Below, in pieces: positions 42,086 through 51,071 of a stretch of 64,000 bases of DNA. A model generated the notes under the pieces. The model saw only the letters and a list, made by a program, of their open reading frames with translations, ran no database searches and was not told where the DNA came from. The DNA comes from Pseudomonas monsensis (GTDB lineage Bacteria; Pseudomonadota; Gammaproteobacteria; Pseudomonadales; Pseudomonadaceae), in contig NZ_CP077087.1 of assembly GCF_014268495.2 (NCBI RefSeq), forward strand, positions 6,002,001 to 6,066,000, written 5' to 3'. The translations under genes and the position numbers were made by a program. Position 1 is the first letter of the stretch. Each line of letters begins with the position of its first letter.

Positions 42086-43056
42086 GCCCGGCCAGTTCCA
42101 GACCGGTGCCGGCCCATGTGCTGGATGCGGCAATTGCCTGGCAACTGACGCTCGATTCGAGCACTGCGCTGGAGCGCGAAGAGTTCGCCAAATGGCACGC
42201 GGCCAACGAAGAACACGCCCGGGCCTGGCGCCAGTTGGGCATGCTCGATCAGCGTTTCAGTGCCGCCAAAGGCCCGGCCCGCAGCGCATTGCTGCAATCG
42301 CGCGAAGGCATTCGCCGCCGGGTGCGCAGACTGGGCAGCGGACTGGCCAGCGTAATGGTGCTCATCGGTCTCGGTCTGTTCGCCAGCGAGCGTTATCTGC
42401 CGCTGGATTACTGGCTCGCCGATCAACGCACCGCCACCGGCGAACAGCGCACCGTGCGCCTGGCCGACGGCACCGTGCTCAACCTCAACACCCACAGTGC
42501 GGTGGATGTGCGCTTCGATGAGCAGCGCCGGTTGATCGTGTTGCAGGAAGGCGAAATCCTCGTCGAAACCGGTCATGGTGATGCGCGTCCATTTATCGTC
42601 GAAACCCGTGAGGGCAGCATGCGCGCGCTGGGGACGCGGTTCCTGGTCAAGCGCGAAAACAGCGGCACACGCCTGAGCGTGTTGCAGTCGGCGGTGGCGG
42701 CGCATGCGCAAACAAATCCCGAAGAACAGATTCTGCGCGAAGGCCAGCAAGTGCTGTTGCGCCGTGACGGGCTGGATTCGATTGTCGCACTCAACCCCGG
42801 CGCCGATGCCTGGACCCGCGGCATGCTGGTGGTGGACAACGCGCGACTGGGCGACCTGGTGCAGGAACTGAGTCGTTATCGGCGCGGACACTTGGGCGTG
42901 GCACCGGAAGTGGCGGACTTGCGGATCACCGGCAGCTTCCCGCTGCATGACACCGACAAGGCCTTGAGCGCCCTGCTGCCGACCCTGCCGGTGCAGATCG
43001 AGCAGCACACGCCGTATTGGGTCACCGTGGCGAAGGCCGATACCAAGCCTGAGTAA
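42082..43056 (+). CDS. fiuR: FecR-type sigma regulator (FiuR-like)
   Basis: This is a 324-residue inner membrane anti-sigma/sigma-activator. It has the cytoplasmic DUF4880-type helical domain (about 10-55, AIAWQLTLDSSTALEREEFA with KWHAANEEHARAW), one membrane segment (about 88-105, SGLASVMVLIGLGLF) and the periplasmic FecR domain (from about 118, TVRLADGTVLNLNTHS). It passes the receptor's signal to the sigma factor. The ATG overlaps the sigma gene by 4 nt. Confidence 0.88.
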   Translation: MSPASSRPVPAHVLDAAIAWQLTLDSSTALEREEFAKWHAANEEHARAWRQLGMLDQRFSAAKGPARSALLQSREGIRRRVRRLGSGLASVMVLIGLGLFASERYLPLDYWLADQRTATGEQRTVRLADGTVLNLNTHSAVDVRFDEQRRLIVLQEGEILVETGHGDARPFIVETREGSMRALGTRFLVKRENSGTRLSVLQSAVAAHAQTNPEEQILREGQQVLLRRDGLDSIVALNPGADAWTRGMLVVDNARLGDLVQELSRYRRGHLGVAPEVADLRITGSFPLHDTDKALSALLPTLPVQIEQHTPYWVTVAKADTKPE

Positions 43057-43076
43057 CGCGGTGCCCGAGCCGCCGC

Positions 43077-43169
43077 CATCGCTGGCAAGCCAGCTCCCAC
43101 AGGGATCGGCAGTGAGCATCAGTTTTGTGAACAGCACTGAAAACTGTGGGAGCTGGCTTGCCAGCGATG
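43077..43169. repeat. REPIN between fiuR and fiuA
   Basis: This is an inverted pair of the GGGAGCTGGCTTGCCAGC family, 20 nt after the FecR-type gene. It lies between the signalling genes and the receptor, whose promoter must lie in the following ~118 bp. Confidence 0.92.
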
Positions 43170-43287
43170 GGACCCCTACAGCCTCCACTTTCAGTTAATC
43201 GAAATTATTTTCATCCAGCCCTATCACTTTTCGATTCTCGTTCGGCACACAGGCAATTGAGAAATATTTCCATTCAGGAGCCTTCGC

Positions 43288-45714
43288 ATGTCCCGTTCGC
43301 TAGACACCTTGTTGCGCCCCAGTCTGTTGGCCGTCGCCGTTGCCCTCGGCGCCCCGCTGATCAGCAGCCCGCTGCTCGCCGCTGAACAAGCGTCCAGCGT
43401 GCGCGCCTACAACCTGCCGGCGGCGCCGCTGTCGGCCACCCTGAACCAGATCGCCAGCCAGGGCGGTCTCGCCCTGTCGCTGAATCCGGCGCTGGCAGCG
43501 GGCAAGACCTCGGCGCCGGTCAATGGTCAGTACGACGCCGCCGGTGCGCTGCGTGCAGCCCTGCGTGGCACCGGCCTGCAGCTGGAACAAAGCAGCGCCG
43601 GCACCTACAGCCTGGTAGCCGTGCCCGAAGGGACATTGGCCCTGCCGGAAACCTCGGTCATCGGCGTGGAAAACCTCGAAAGCGCCTGGGGTCCGGTCGA
43701 GGGCTACACCGCCACGCGCACCGCCGCCGGCACCAAGACCGACACCGCGCTGGTCGAGGCACCGCGCTCGATCTCCGTCGCGACCCGCCAGCAAATGGAC
43801 GACCGCAGCGTACACAGCCTCGACGACGCCGTGCGTTACATGCCGGGCATCACCGCCAGCAGCTACGGCAGCGATACCCGCGCCGACTGGCTGCGTGTGC
43901 GCGGCTTCGAACCGACCCAGTTCCTCGACGGCCTGCCGCTGCCCAAAGGCGTGTACGCCAACCCGAAACAGGAAACCTGGAACCTCGACCGCCTCGCCCT
44001 GCTGCGCGGCCCGGCCTCCTCGGTTTACGGCCAGACCCCGCCGGGCGGTCTGCTGGACATGGTCAGCCGCCGTCCAAGTGACATCGCCAGCAACGAAATC
44101 CAACTGCAATACGGCAGCGACAACCATCGCCAGATCAACTTCGCCAGCACCGGCAAGATCGACGACGCCGGCCAGTTCCTCTATGGCGTCAGCGGTGTCG
44201 TACGCGACAGTGGCACCCAGGTCGATCACGTCGACAACAAGCGCTACAACATCGCGCCGAGCCTGACCTGGAACATCGACGACGACACCAAGTTCACTCT
44301 GCTGAGCCAGTTCACTCGCGACGATACCGGCATCACCAGCCAGTTCCTGCCGGTGCAGGGCACCAAGATCAAATCGCCGTTCGGTGATATTTCCCACCAC
44401 AAAAACCTCGGCGATCCGGACTGGGAATATTACGACCGCACCTACTACGCACTGGGCTACGCCTTCGAACATCGCCTGAACGACGTCTGGCAGTTCAAGC
44501 AGAACCTGCGCTACACCAAGTCAGACCTGTCGTTCCAGTCGCTGACGCCGGGCTCTTATCCGTTCGCACAAGTGGATGATCAGGGCAACGTCAATCGCAC
44601 CAGCACCAGCGTCGACGAAGACATCAGCCAGTTCGCCGTGGACAACAACTTCCAGGCCGACTTCGCCACCAGTGATATCCGCCACACCTTGCTGCTGGGC
44701 CTTGATCACCAGCGCAGCAACACCAACTACACCTCGATCTTCGGTGACGGCCTGGCCACCAACGTGATCACCCCGATCTACGGTCAGCCAATCGTGCGCC
44801 CAGCGCGCTCCACCGCGTTTTACGATTACGATCAGAAGACCTACCAGACCGGCCTGTACATCCAGGATCAGATGGCCCTCGACCAGTGGCGCCTGACCCT
44901 CGGCGGCCGTGAAGACTGGGTGCATACCGGCACCCGATTCATCAACAAGGGCGATGCCACCAACACCCAGCGCGACAAGGCATTCAGCGGCAACGCAGCG
45001 CTCAGCTATGTCTTCGACAACGGGTTTGTGCCGTACCTGTCGTATGCCGAATCCTTCCAGCCAACCTCCGGCGCCGATGCCACCTCCACCGGTTCGCTCA
45101 AGCCGACCGAAGGCAAGCAATGGGAACTGGGTATCAAGTACCAGCCACCGGGCAGCAAGACATTGCTGAGCGCAGCGGTGTATGACCTGACCCAGAAAAA
45201 CGTTTCGGTGAACACCTTCGTCAACAACGTGTCGGTCACCAGCCAGACCGGCGAAGTGAAAGTCAAAGGCCTGGAGCTGGAAGCGACCTCGGACGTGACC
45301 GAAAACCTCAAAGTCATTGCCGCCTACACCCTGGCCAAGTCCGAAGTGCAGAACGGCGTCGACAAGGGCAATCGCCTGCAACTGATGCCCAATCAGCAAG
45401 CGTCGCTGTGGACCGACTACACCTGGCACGCCGGCGTGCTCGACGGCTTCGGCATTGGCGGCGGCGTGCGTTACACCGGCAACACCTACGGCGACAAGGC
45501 CAACACCTGGCTGGGCAAGGCGGACGCCTACACCGTGTTCGACGCGAGCGTGCATTACGACCTCGGTCGTCTGGACAACAGCCTCAAGGGCGCGTCGCTG
45601 GCACTCAACGCGACCAACCTGTTCGACAAGGAATACATTTCCACCTGCGACAGCTTCTACTGCTACTACGGCGACACGCGCAGTGTCGTCGCCAGCGCCA
45701 CTTACAAGTGGTAA
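43288..45714 (+). CDS. fiuA: TonB-dependent siderophore receptor with signalling domain (FiuA-like)
   Basis: This is an 808-residue outer membrane receptor. It has a signal peptide (cleavage after about residue 32, LLAAEQ), an N-terminal STN signalling domain (about 38-112) that talks to the FecR-type regulator, a plug (about 150-265) and a 22-strand-type barrel ending in a terminal aromatic (TYKW). The late cysteine pair CDSFYCYYG is found in ferrichrome-type receptors such as FhuA and FiuA. CAGGAG precedes the ATG. The ligand (ferrichrome-type hydroxamate) is inferred from these features and synteny. Confidence 0.87.
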   Translation: MSRSLDTLLRPSLLAVAVALGAPLISSPLLAAEQASSVRAYNLPAAPLSATLNQIASQGGLALSLNPALAAGKTSAPVNGQYDAAGALRAALRGTGLQLEQSSAGTYSLVAVPEGTLALPETSVIGVENLESAWGPVEGYTATRTAAGTKTDTALVEAPRSISVATRQQMDDRSVHSLDDAVRYMPGITASSYGSDTRADWLRVRGFEPTQFLDGLPLPKGVYANPKQETWNLDRLALLRGPASSVYGQTPPGGLLDMVSRRPSDIASNEIQLQYGSDNHRQINFASTGKIDDAGQFLYGVSGVVRDSGTQVDHVDNKRYNIAPSLTWNIDDDTKFTLLSQFTRDDTGITSQFLPVQGTKIKSPFGDISHHKNLGDPDWEYYDRTYYALGYAFEHRLNDVWQFKQNLRYTKSDLSFQSLTPGSYPFAQVDDQGNVNRTSTSVDEDISQFAVDNNFQADFATSDIRHTLLLGLDHQRSNTNYTSIFGDGLATNVITPIYGQPIVRPARSTAFYDYDQKTYQTGLYIQDQMALDQWRLTLGGREDWVHTGTRFINKGDATNTQRDKAFSGNAALSYVFDNGFVPYLSYAESFQPTSGADATSTGSLKPTEGKQWELGIKYQPPGSKTLLSAAVYDLTQKNVSVNTFVNNVSVTSQTGEVKVKGLELEATSDVTENLKVIAAYTLAKSEVQNGVDKGNRLQLMPNQQASLWTDYTWHAGVLDGFGIGGGVRYTGNTYGDKANTWLGKADAYTVFDASVHYDLGRLDNSLKGASLALNATNLFDKEYISTCDSFYCYYGDTRSVVASATYKW

Positions 45715-45745
45715 GCGTCTGAGCTGAAACAGGCCCTGTGACCAG

Positions 45746-45776
45746 GCCGTCCTCCGTGGACGGCTTTGGTGTTTTT
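45746..45776 (+). terminator. Terminator-like hairpin between receptor and PepSY gene
   Basis: GCCGTCC and GGACGGC form a 7-bp stem with a 5-nt loop, followed by TTTGGTGTTTTT. It starts 31 nt after the receptor stop and ends just before the PepSY gene, so it may reduce readthrough. Confidence 0.55.
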
Positions 45777-45788
45777 GAAGGTCATGAA

Positions 45789-46913
45789 ATGAAAAGTAAA
45801 ACAATTCGCCGCTGGTCGTTCATCCACACCTGGACCAGCCTGATCTGCACGGTGTTTTTGCTGATGCTGGCACTGACCGGTCTGCCGTTGATCTTCCATC
45901 ACGAGATCGAGCACCTGCTCGGCGATGCGCCCCAAGTCCGCGAGATGCCGGCCGACACGCCTCGACTGAATCTGGCGCAACTGGTGCAAGCCGCCGAAAA
46001 ACATCGCCCGGATGACGTGGTGCAGTATTTCGGTTTCGACGACGATGAGCCGAACGCCGTGCTGACGATCATGGCGAAAACCGCCGGCACCGAACCGAAC
46101 TCATCGCACACCTTCATGCTCGATGCACGCACCGGCGAAGCACTGGAAACACCGTCGGCCAACGGTGGCTTGATGCTGTTCATCCTCCGTCTGCATGTGG
46201 ACATGTTCGCCGGGTTGCCGGGCAAGTTGCTGCTGGCGTTCATGGGGCTGCTGTTTGTGGTGGCGATTATCTCGGGGACGGTGCTGTATCTGCCGTTCAT
46301 GCGTCGGTTGAAATTCGGCACCGTGCGCCAGGACAAATCCACCCGCCTGCGCTGGCTCGACCTGCATAACCTGATCGGCGTGGTCACCCTGACTTGGGCG
46401 CTGGTGGTGGGCGTGACCGGGGTAATCAGTGCCTGCGCCGACCTGATAATCGCGGCGTGGCGCGAGGACACCTTGAACACCCTGATCGCGCCGTATCGCG
46501 ATGCGCCGCCCCTGACGCAGCTGGCCCCCGCCACACGCTTGCTCGACATCGCCGGCGACGTTGCGCCGGGGATGAAACCAGACTTCATTGCCTTTCCCGG
46601 CACGCGTTTTTCCAGCGAGCATCATTACTCGGTGTTCATGAAGGGCGGCACGCACCTGACTTCGCACCTGCTGACGCCGGTGTTGATCGACGCCACGACG
46701 CTGCAAGTCACCGCCGTGGCCGAGCGCCCGTGGTACATGGACGCCATGGGCATGTCGCAGCCGCTGCACTTCGGTGACTACGGCGGCATGCCGATGAAGA
46801 TCCTCTGGGCCACGCTCGATGTGCTGACCATCATCGTCCTCGGCAGCGGGGTGTACCTCTGGGTGGTGCGGCGTAAAGCGGCGAAACCGCTGCAGGTGGG
46901 GGCTTGTGCATGA
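45789..46913 (+). CDS. PepSY-domain inner membrane protein (PiuB-like)
   Basis: This is a 374-residue PepSY_TM-family protein with four membrane segments (about 12-35, 135-162, 192-215 and 335-360) and large periplasmic loops. Such proteins often follow siderophore receptors and are proposed to help reduce or release siderophore iron. ATG 45789 was chosen from the typical MKSKTIRRWSFIHTW start; the frame extends 51 nt upstream. Its stop overlaps the next small gene by 4 nt. Confidence 0.85.
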   Translation: MKSKTIRRWSFIHTWTSLICTVFLLMLALTGLPLIFHHEIEHLLGDAPQVREMPADTPRLNLAQLVQAAEKHRPDDVVQYFGFDDDEPNAVLTIMAKTAGTEPNSSHTFMLDARTGEALETPSANGGLMLFILRLHVDMFAGLPGKLLLAFMGLLFVVAIISGTVLYLPFMRRLKFGTVRQDKSTRLRWLDLHNLIGVVTLTWALVVGVTGVISACADLIIAAWREDTLNTLIAPYRDAPPLTQLAPATRLLDIAGDVAPGMKPDFIAFPGTRFSSEHHYSVFMKGGTHLTSHLLTPVLIDATTLQVTAVAERPWYMDAMGMSQPLHFGDYGGMPMKILWATLDVLTIIVLGSGVYLWVVRRKAAKPLQVGACA

Positions 46914-47089
46914 AACCGCGTCAGTCGAGTTTCTGGAAAGTGTTCAGCACGCCGATCGTGATTGCGTTGCTCAGTGCGGCGGGATTGTTTGCGGCGTTGT
47001 TGGGGGACGGGGTTTGGGATGCGTTGAGCTGGGTCGGACTCGGTGTTCCGGCATTTTTGGGGATCAGGGGATTGCAGCAGCGCGGGTAG
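46910..47089 (+). CDS. Small two-helix membrane protein coupled to PepSY gene
   Basis: This is a 59-residue protein with two hydrophobic segments (about 16-31 and 38-53) and a basic N-terminus (MKPRQSSFWKVFSTP). The ATGA overlap with the PepSY gene and a G-rich ribosome site upstream support expression. Short proteins of this kind often follow PepSY genes of iron loci. Its function is unknown. Confidence 0.75.
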   Translation: MKPRQSSFWKVFSTPIVIALLSAAGLFAALLGDGVWDALSWVGLGVPAFLGIRGLQQRG

Positions 47090-47113
47090 TTTTTGTGTGG
47101 TCGGTGATGGTCT

Positions 47114-47206
47114 CATCGCTGGCAAGCCAGCTCCCACAGGGACTTCTGGTGAACCCGAAATGTGTGTTCACTGCAAAAACCTGTGGGAGCTGGCTTGCCA
47201 GCGATG
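47114..47206. repeat. REPIN before the GST gene
   Basis: This is an inverted pair of the GGGAGCTGGCTTGCCAGC family with a ~46-bp spacer, 24 nt after the small membrane protein gene. Confidence 0.92.
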
Positions 47207-47298
47207 GCGACCTTCAAGGCACCATAAATTCCCTCGCCAGCCTCGCGGCTTGTGGCTAGGCTAACCTCCTGCTCTTCGACGATCACCGAGGTTTGCCA

Positions 47299-47928
47299 AT
47301 GTCCGCCCCCAGCATGACCCTGTACCACAACACGCTCTCCCCGTTCGTGCGCAAAGTGATGGTGTTGCTGCACGAGACCGGCCAGCAGGATCGCGTCGCC
47401 TTGCAAGACTGCGTGCTCAGCCCCGTCAGCCCGAGCACCGAGCTCAATATCGACAATCCGCTGGGCAAGATCCCCGCACTGCGTCTGGCCGATGGCAACG
47501 TCATCCATGACAGCCGGGTGATCCTCGAATACCTCGACCAGCAGCACGTCGGCAACCCACTGATTCCCCGCGAAGGCGCGGCCCGCTGGCGTCGCCTGAC
47601 ACTGGCCTCGATGGCCGACGGGATCATGGATGCGTCGGTGATGGTGCGTTATGAGTTGGTCCTGCGTGCTCCGGAAAAACACTGGGACGAATGGCTCGAA
47701 GCCCAGCGCGACAAGATCCGCCGCGCCCTCGCCGTGCTCGAGCGCGATGCGATTGCCGAGCTGACCAGCCACTTTGATGTGGCGGCGATCAGCGTGGCGT
47801 GCGCGCTGGGTTACCTCGACCTGCGCTTCCCGGACCTGGGCTGGCGAGATGCCAACCCGCAACTGGCCAACTGGTTCTTTGAAGTGAGTCAGCGACCGTC
47901 CATGATCGCGACGATGCCCAAGCCCTGA
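47299..47928 (+). CDS. Glutathione S-transferase family protein
   Basis: This is a 209-residue cytosolic GST with a thioredoxin-fold N-terminal domain (TLYHNTLSPFVRKVMVLLHE; NPLGKIPAL with the cis-proline; DSRVILEYL for the glutathione gamma-glutamyl group) and a helical C-terminal domain. A serine near the start (SPF) is the likely catalytic residue. The start ATG 47299 follows CCGAGG. It stands alone between two REPINs; the substrate is unknown. Confidence 0.9.
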   Translation: MSAPSMTLYHNTLSPFVRKVMVLLHETGQQDRVALQDCVLSPVSPSTELNIDNPLGKIPALRLADGNVIHDSRVILEYLDQQHVGNPLIPREGAARWRRLTLASMADGIMDASVMVRYELVLRAPEKHWDEWLEAQRDKIRRALAVLERDAIAELTSHFDVAAISVACALGYLDLRFPDLGWRDANPQLANWFFEVSQRPSMIATMPKP

Positions 47929-47950
47929 ATAGGCGGAGCTGCTCCGGCCT

Positions 47951-48090
47951 CATCGTTGGCAAGCCAACTCCCACAGGGGTTGTGGCTATGGCAGAGACGC
48001 CTGACTCAGCAAAGCTCCAACACTGGATTTGGGTATGACAGAGGATTCTGATTCAACACAAATCCTGTGGGAGCTGGCTTGCCAGCGATG
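47951..48090. repeat. REPIN with long spacer
   Basis: The left unit carries compensatory-looking changes (ATCGTTGGCAAGCCAACTCC); the right unit is canonical. The spacer is ~92 bp, longer than in the other pairs, so the two may be separate REP insertions. Confidence 0.82.
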
Positions 48091-48173
48091 GCACCCACGC
48101 GGTGCCGGCGGCAGTGACGCAAATATCAGCGTCACCAATACTTGCACTTCTCGCTGTTCCTCACGCAACCCGC

Positions 48174-49544
48174 TCATTGCATCGCCCCCACATCAAACTC
48201 CAACGGCCTGGCCGATTTCTGCCCGATCCCGTACCAGTCCAGTTTGCGCGTCAGCACCATGAACACACCCAGCAGGCCGAACAGCAGCAACGAGCCCATC
48301 AACAACGCGTAATCCTCGGCGCTCAGCAATCCATAGAGCAGGCCATACAACGCCGCCAGTCCTGCCGAAAAACTCAGACCGTGACGCACACTGCGCAGTA
48401 CGTGGCAGACATAAAACCCGATCAACAACACACAAGCGCTGGCCGACAACAGATACGCCAGGGCAAACCCGATGTGCTCCGACAGCGACAGCAGCAACAG
48501 ATAAAAGAACGCCAGCGCCACACCCACCAATGCGTATTGCACCGGGTGCACCGCCAGGCTTTTGAGCACTTCGAACAAGAAGAAACCGGCAAACGTCAGG
48601 ACAATGAACAGCAGCGCATATTTGATCGCCCGGTCACTCTTCAGATACTGATCCACCGGGTCGATGAAGCTCACGCCGAAGCTGCGACCGTTGAACGCCT
48701 CGCAATCATTGCCGCTGACGCACCGGCTCATGGCGTCTTGCAGGTTGGTCGAGAAGAAGGTGGTCTGCCAGTCGGCGCTGAAACCGGCGTCATTGATTTC
48801 CCGTTTGGCCGGCAAAAAGTTGCCGATGAAGCTTGGATGCGGCCAGTTGGCGGCAAGGCTGACGCTGCTGCTCTTGCCCACTGGCAACACCTGCAACGAA
48901 CCGGTGCCTTGCAGACGCAAATCGAAGGCGAAACCCAGCTCCGTGGTTTTACGGGTATCAAGCAGCGGCAGCGTGACCCGCACACCTTCGCCGAGCCAAC
49001 CGACTTGAGTACCGGGAACGAAGTCCAGGCGCTGGCCATCGAGTTCCAGTTTCAGCGCATTTTCGATGCCGCGAATGTCGCTGATGCCGACCGCGAGAAA
49101 CGGCGCATCGAACTGGTAATCGCTGAAGTCTTCCTTGATGCCCAGCTGTGCCGGCAACGAGAAATGGCCGTTGATACGGTTATCGGCGTGGAACAGCCGC
49201 GCCTCGTAAATCCCCCGGGCACGCAGTTCGGTCTGCACCTGGCCGTCGAGTTCGAAACGCTCCGGCAGAAAGTACAACCGCCCGCGTTCCTCGCCTGGTT
49301 CGTCGTAGCGCTGATTGGTTTTGTCGTTGAGCTTCCAGTTGTGAACCACCTTGCGATACGGCACTACCATCACCGGCCCGCGCAATTGCTGGCTGTAGCT
49401 GGAGCTGCGGGCAATGTCTTCGAGCACGCCGTCGCGCAACTGCTGGCGGTCGTCGATGACGCCGTCGATCATCAGCAGCGGGATCAACAACAGCAGGATC
49501 AGCAGGGCGATAGCGCCGAGTTTGATCGTCAGATTCTTGTTCAT
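48174..49544 (-). CDS. creD: CreD, inner membrane protein of the CreBC regulon
   Basis: This is a 456-residue inner membrane protein with an N-terminal anchor (about 7-27), a large periplasmic domain and about five C-terminal membrane helices from about residue 300. CreD is the main target of the CreBC two-component system and is linked to envelope and beta-lactam stress. ATG 49544 was chosen from MNKNLTIKLGAIALLILL with GGGAGAG upstream. It is separated from creC by a 108-bp gap that holds paired direct repeats. Confidence 0.92.
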   Translation of the reverse strand: MNKNLTIKLGAIALLILLLLIPLLMIDGVIDDRQQLRDGVLEDIARSSSYSQQLRGPVMVVPYRKVVHNWKLNDKTNQRYDEPGEERGRLYFLPERFELDGQVQTELRARGIYEARLFHADNRINGHFSLPAQLGIKEDFSDYQFDAPFLAVGISDIRGIENALKLELDGQRLDFVPGTQVGWLGEGVRVTLPLLDTRKTTELGFAFDLRLQGTGSLQVLPVGKSSSVSLAANWPHPSFIGNFLPAKREINDAGFSADWQTTFFSTNLQDAMSRCVSGNDCEAFNGRSFGVSFIDPVDQYLKSDRAIKYALLFIVLTFAGFFLFEVLKSLAVHPVQYALVGVALAFFYLLLLSLSEHIGFALAYLLSASACVLLIGFYVCHVLRSVRHGLSFSAGLAALYGLLYGLLSAEDYALLMGSLLLFGLLGVFMVLTRKLDWYGIGQKSARPLEFDVGAMQ

Positions 49545-49590
49545 GGGACTCTCCCTGTTTGGATGGGCAGAGTCTGCTGGTGCTGTATGA

Positions 49591-49626
49591 GGGGAATGTG
49601 GGGGAAACATGGAGATTGTGTGGAGA
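49591..49626 (-). promoter_or_regulatory. Paired direct repeats in the creC-creD gap, candidate CreB operator
   Basis: Plus-strand GGGGAA occurs at 49591 and 49601, and TGGAGA at 49610 and 49621, giving direct repeats with 10- and 11-bp periods upstream of creD. OmpR-type regulators such as CreB bind direct repeats with this period (the known cre tag is two TTCAC 11 bp apart). The half-site sequence here differs from that tag. Confidence 0.4.
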
Positions 49627-49652
49627 CTGCTCGCGATGGTCGCAACTCGGTA

Positions 49653-51071
49653 TCAAGGCAGGCGCAATGTCACCTCAACCCCGTTCTCGACATTGCGAAT
49701 CTGCATCGACCCACCATGCAACTTGACCACTTCTTCAACGAAGTTAAGGCCCAAGCCGGTACTTTTGCGCCCGCTGTCCGGACGCGGCAGCGAATAAAAA
49801 CGCTCGGTCAAACGCGGCAAAGCGTAGTCAGGAATCGCTGCCGACTCATTGAACAACCGGCATTCGATCTGCTCGCCAACCCGCTCGCCGGTGAAGCGCA
49901 ACAACCCCTGCGACGGGGTGAAATCCAGCGCATTGTCCAGCAAGTTGCCCAACGCCTGACGCAGCAGAAACGGCTCGCCGATCAACAGCAGATCCGCCGC
50001 AATCGTCTGCTCGACCCGCAGTTGCTTGCCTTCAATCCGCGCCGTCTGCGCCCGCAACAATTCATCGACCAGTGCCGCCAACGGCACGGCGACGCGTTCT
50101 TCCAGCCCCTGCCGCTGTTCGACCTGCGCCAGATTGAGCAATCGTTCGATCAACTGCTGCATCCGCGCACTTTCGCTGTCGATGTTGCCGACAAAACGCA
50201 GGCGCTGAACCGGCGGCATGTCGCCCTGCAGCAACTCCGCCGCGCCACGAATCGCCGCCAGCGGACTCTTCAATTCATGGGTCAGGGTGTGCACATAGCG
50301 CTCGACGTAGGCCTTGCCTTCCAGTTGGGTGCGCATCTGTTCCACAGCGGTCGCCAGCTGTTCCAGCTCACCCCCGCGGTAATGCGGGACTTCTACCCGC
50401 CGGCCCTCGCTCACCGCCTGGGCGTAACCGGTCAAACGGTGCAACGCACGGCTCAGCCACCACGACAACAAGGCGCCAAACAGCAGGCCGAGCCCGATCA
50501 ACCCGGCGCCGTAAAACAGCAAGCGGCGCTCGGTGCGATCGACATACGGCTGCAACGAGCTGTTGGGCTTGGCCACGGTGACCACGCCGATGATCTTGCC
50601 GTTATCGCGGATCGGCGCGCCGACGTGCATCACCGAGGAACTGGCGTCATTCGGATCACTGCGGCTCGAACGCGCGCCATATTCGCCACGCAGGGTCAGG
50701 TAAACGTCGTTCCAGCGCGAGTAATCCTGACCGACCGCCACGCCGATGGAATCGAGCACGACGATGCCCTTGGCGTCGGTGACGTAGATGCGGTGGTTGA
50801 CCTGGTTTTTCGGCAACCCCCAGATGGTCGCTTGCGGCTGGCGTTCGCCATAGGCGCGCAGCAACTGCGGCCAGCGATTCTCACTGAGGGTGCCGGCCTT
50901 GAAATCGTCGCGCAGGATTTCCGCCATGAGGTTGGCGGTGTCGACCAGGGTTTCTTCGGTGGACTGACGCACGCCCGGGCGGATTTCTTCCATCACCGTG
51001 TTGAGCACGAAATAACCGGTCAGGCCGACAAACAGCACATACACCAGGAAGATCCGCAGCCCCAGCGACAT
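49653..51071 (-). CDS. creC: CreC, sensor histidine kinase
   Basis: This is a 472-residue kinase (E. coli CreC has 474). It has two membrane segments (about 5-25 and 185-205) around a periplasmic sensor, a HAMP domain, an H-box in THELKSPLAA, and N, G1 and G2 boxes (NLLDNALDF, GLGLNFV). It phosphorylates CreB. The start overlaps the creB stop by one base (TGATG). Confidence 0.94.
   Translation of the reverse strand: MSLGLRIFLVYVLFVGLTGYFVLNTVMEEIRPGVRQSTEETLVDTANLMAEILRDDFKAGTLSENRWPQLLRAYGERQPQATIWGLPKNQVNHRIYVTDAKGIVVLDSIGVAVGQDYSRWNDVYLTLRGEYGARSSRSDPNDASSSVMHVGAPIRDNGKIIGVVTVAKPNSSLQPYVDRTERRLLFYGAGLIGLGLLFGALLSWWLSRALHRLTGYAQAVSEGRRVEVPHYRGGELEQLATAVEQMRTQLEGKAYVERYVHTLTHELKSPLAAIRGAAELLQGDMPPVQRLRFVGNIDSESARMQQLIERLLNLAQVEQRQGLEERVAVPLAALVDELLRAQTARIEGKQLRVEQTIAADLLLIGEPFLLRQALGNLLDNALDFTPSQGLLRFTGERVGEQIECRLFNESAAIPDYALPRLTERFYSLPRPDSGRKSTGLGLNFVEEVVKLHGGSMQIRNVENGVEVTLRLP

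Noticed and set aside
43231..43249. Possible Fur box upstream of the TonB receptor (TCGATTCTCGTTCGG)
   Set aside because: Only the centre matches; the receptor is expected to be driven by the ECF sigma, so direct Fur control is not needed.
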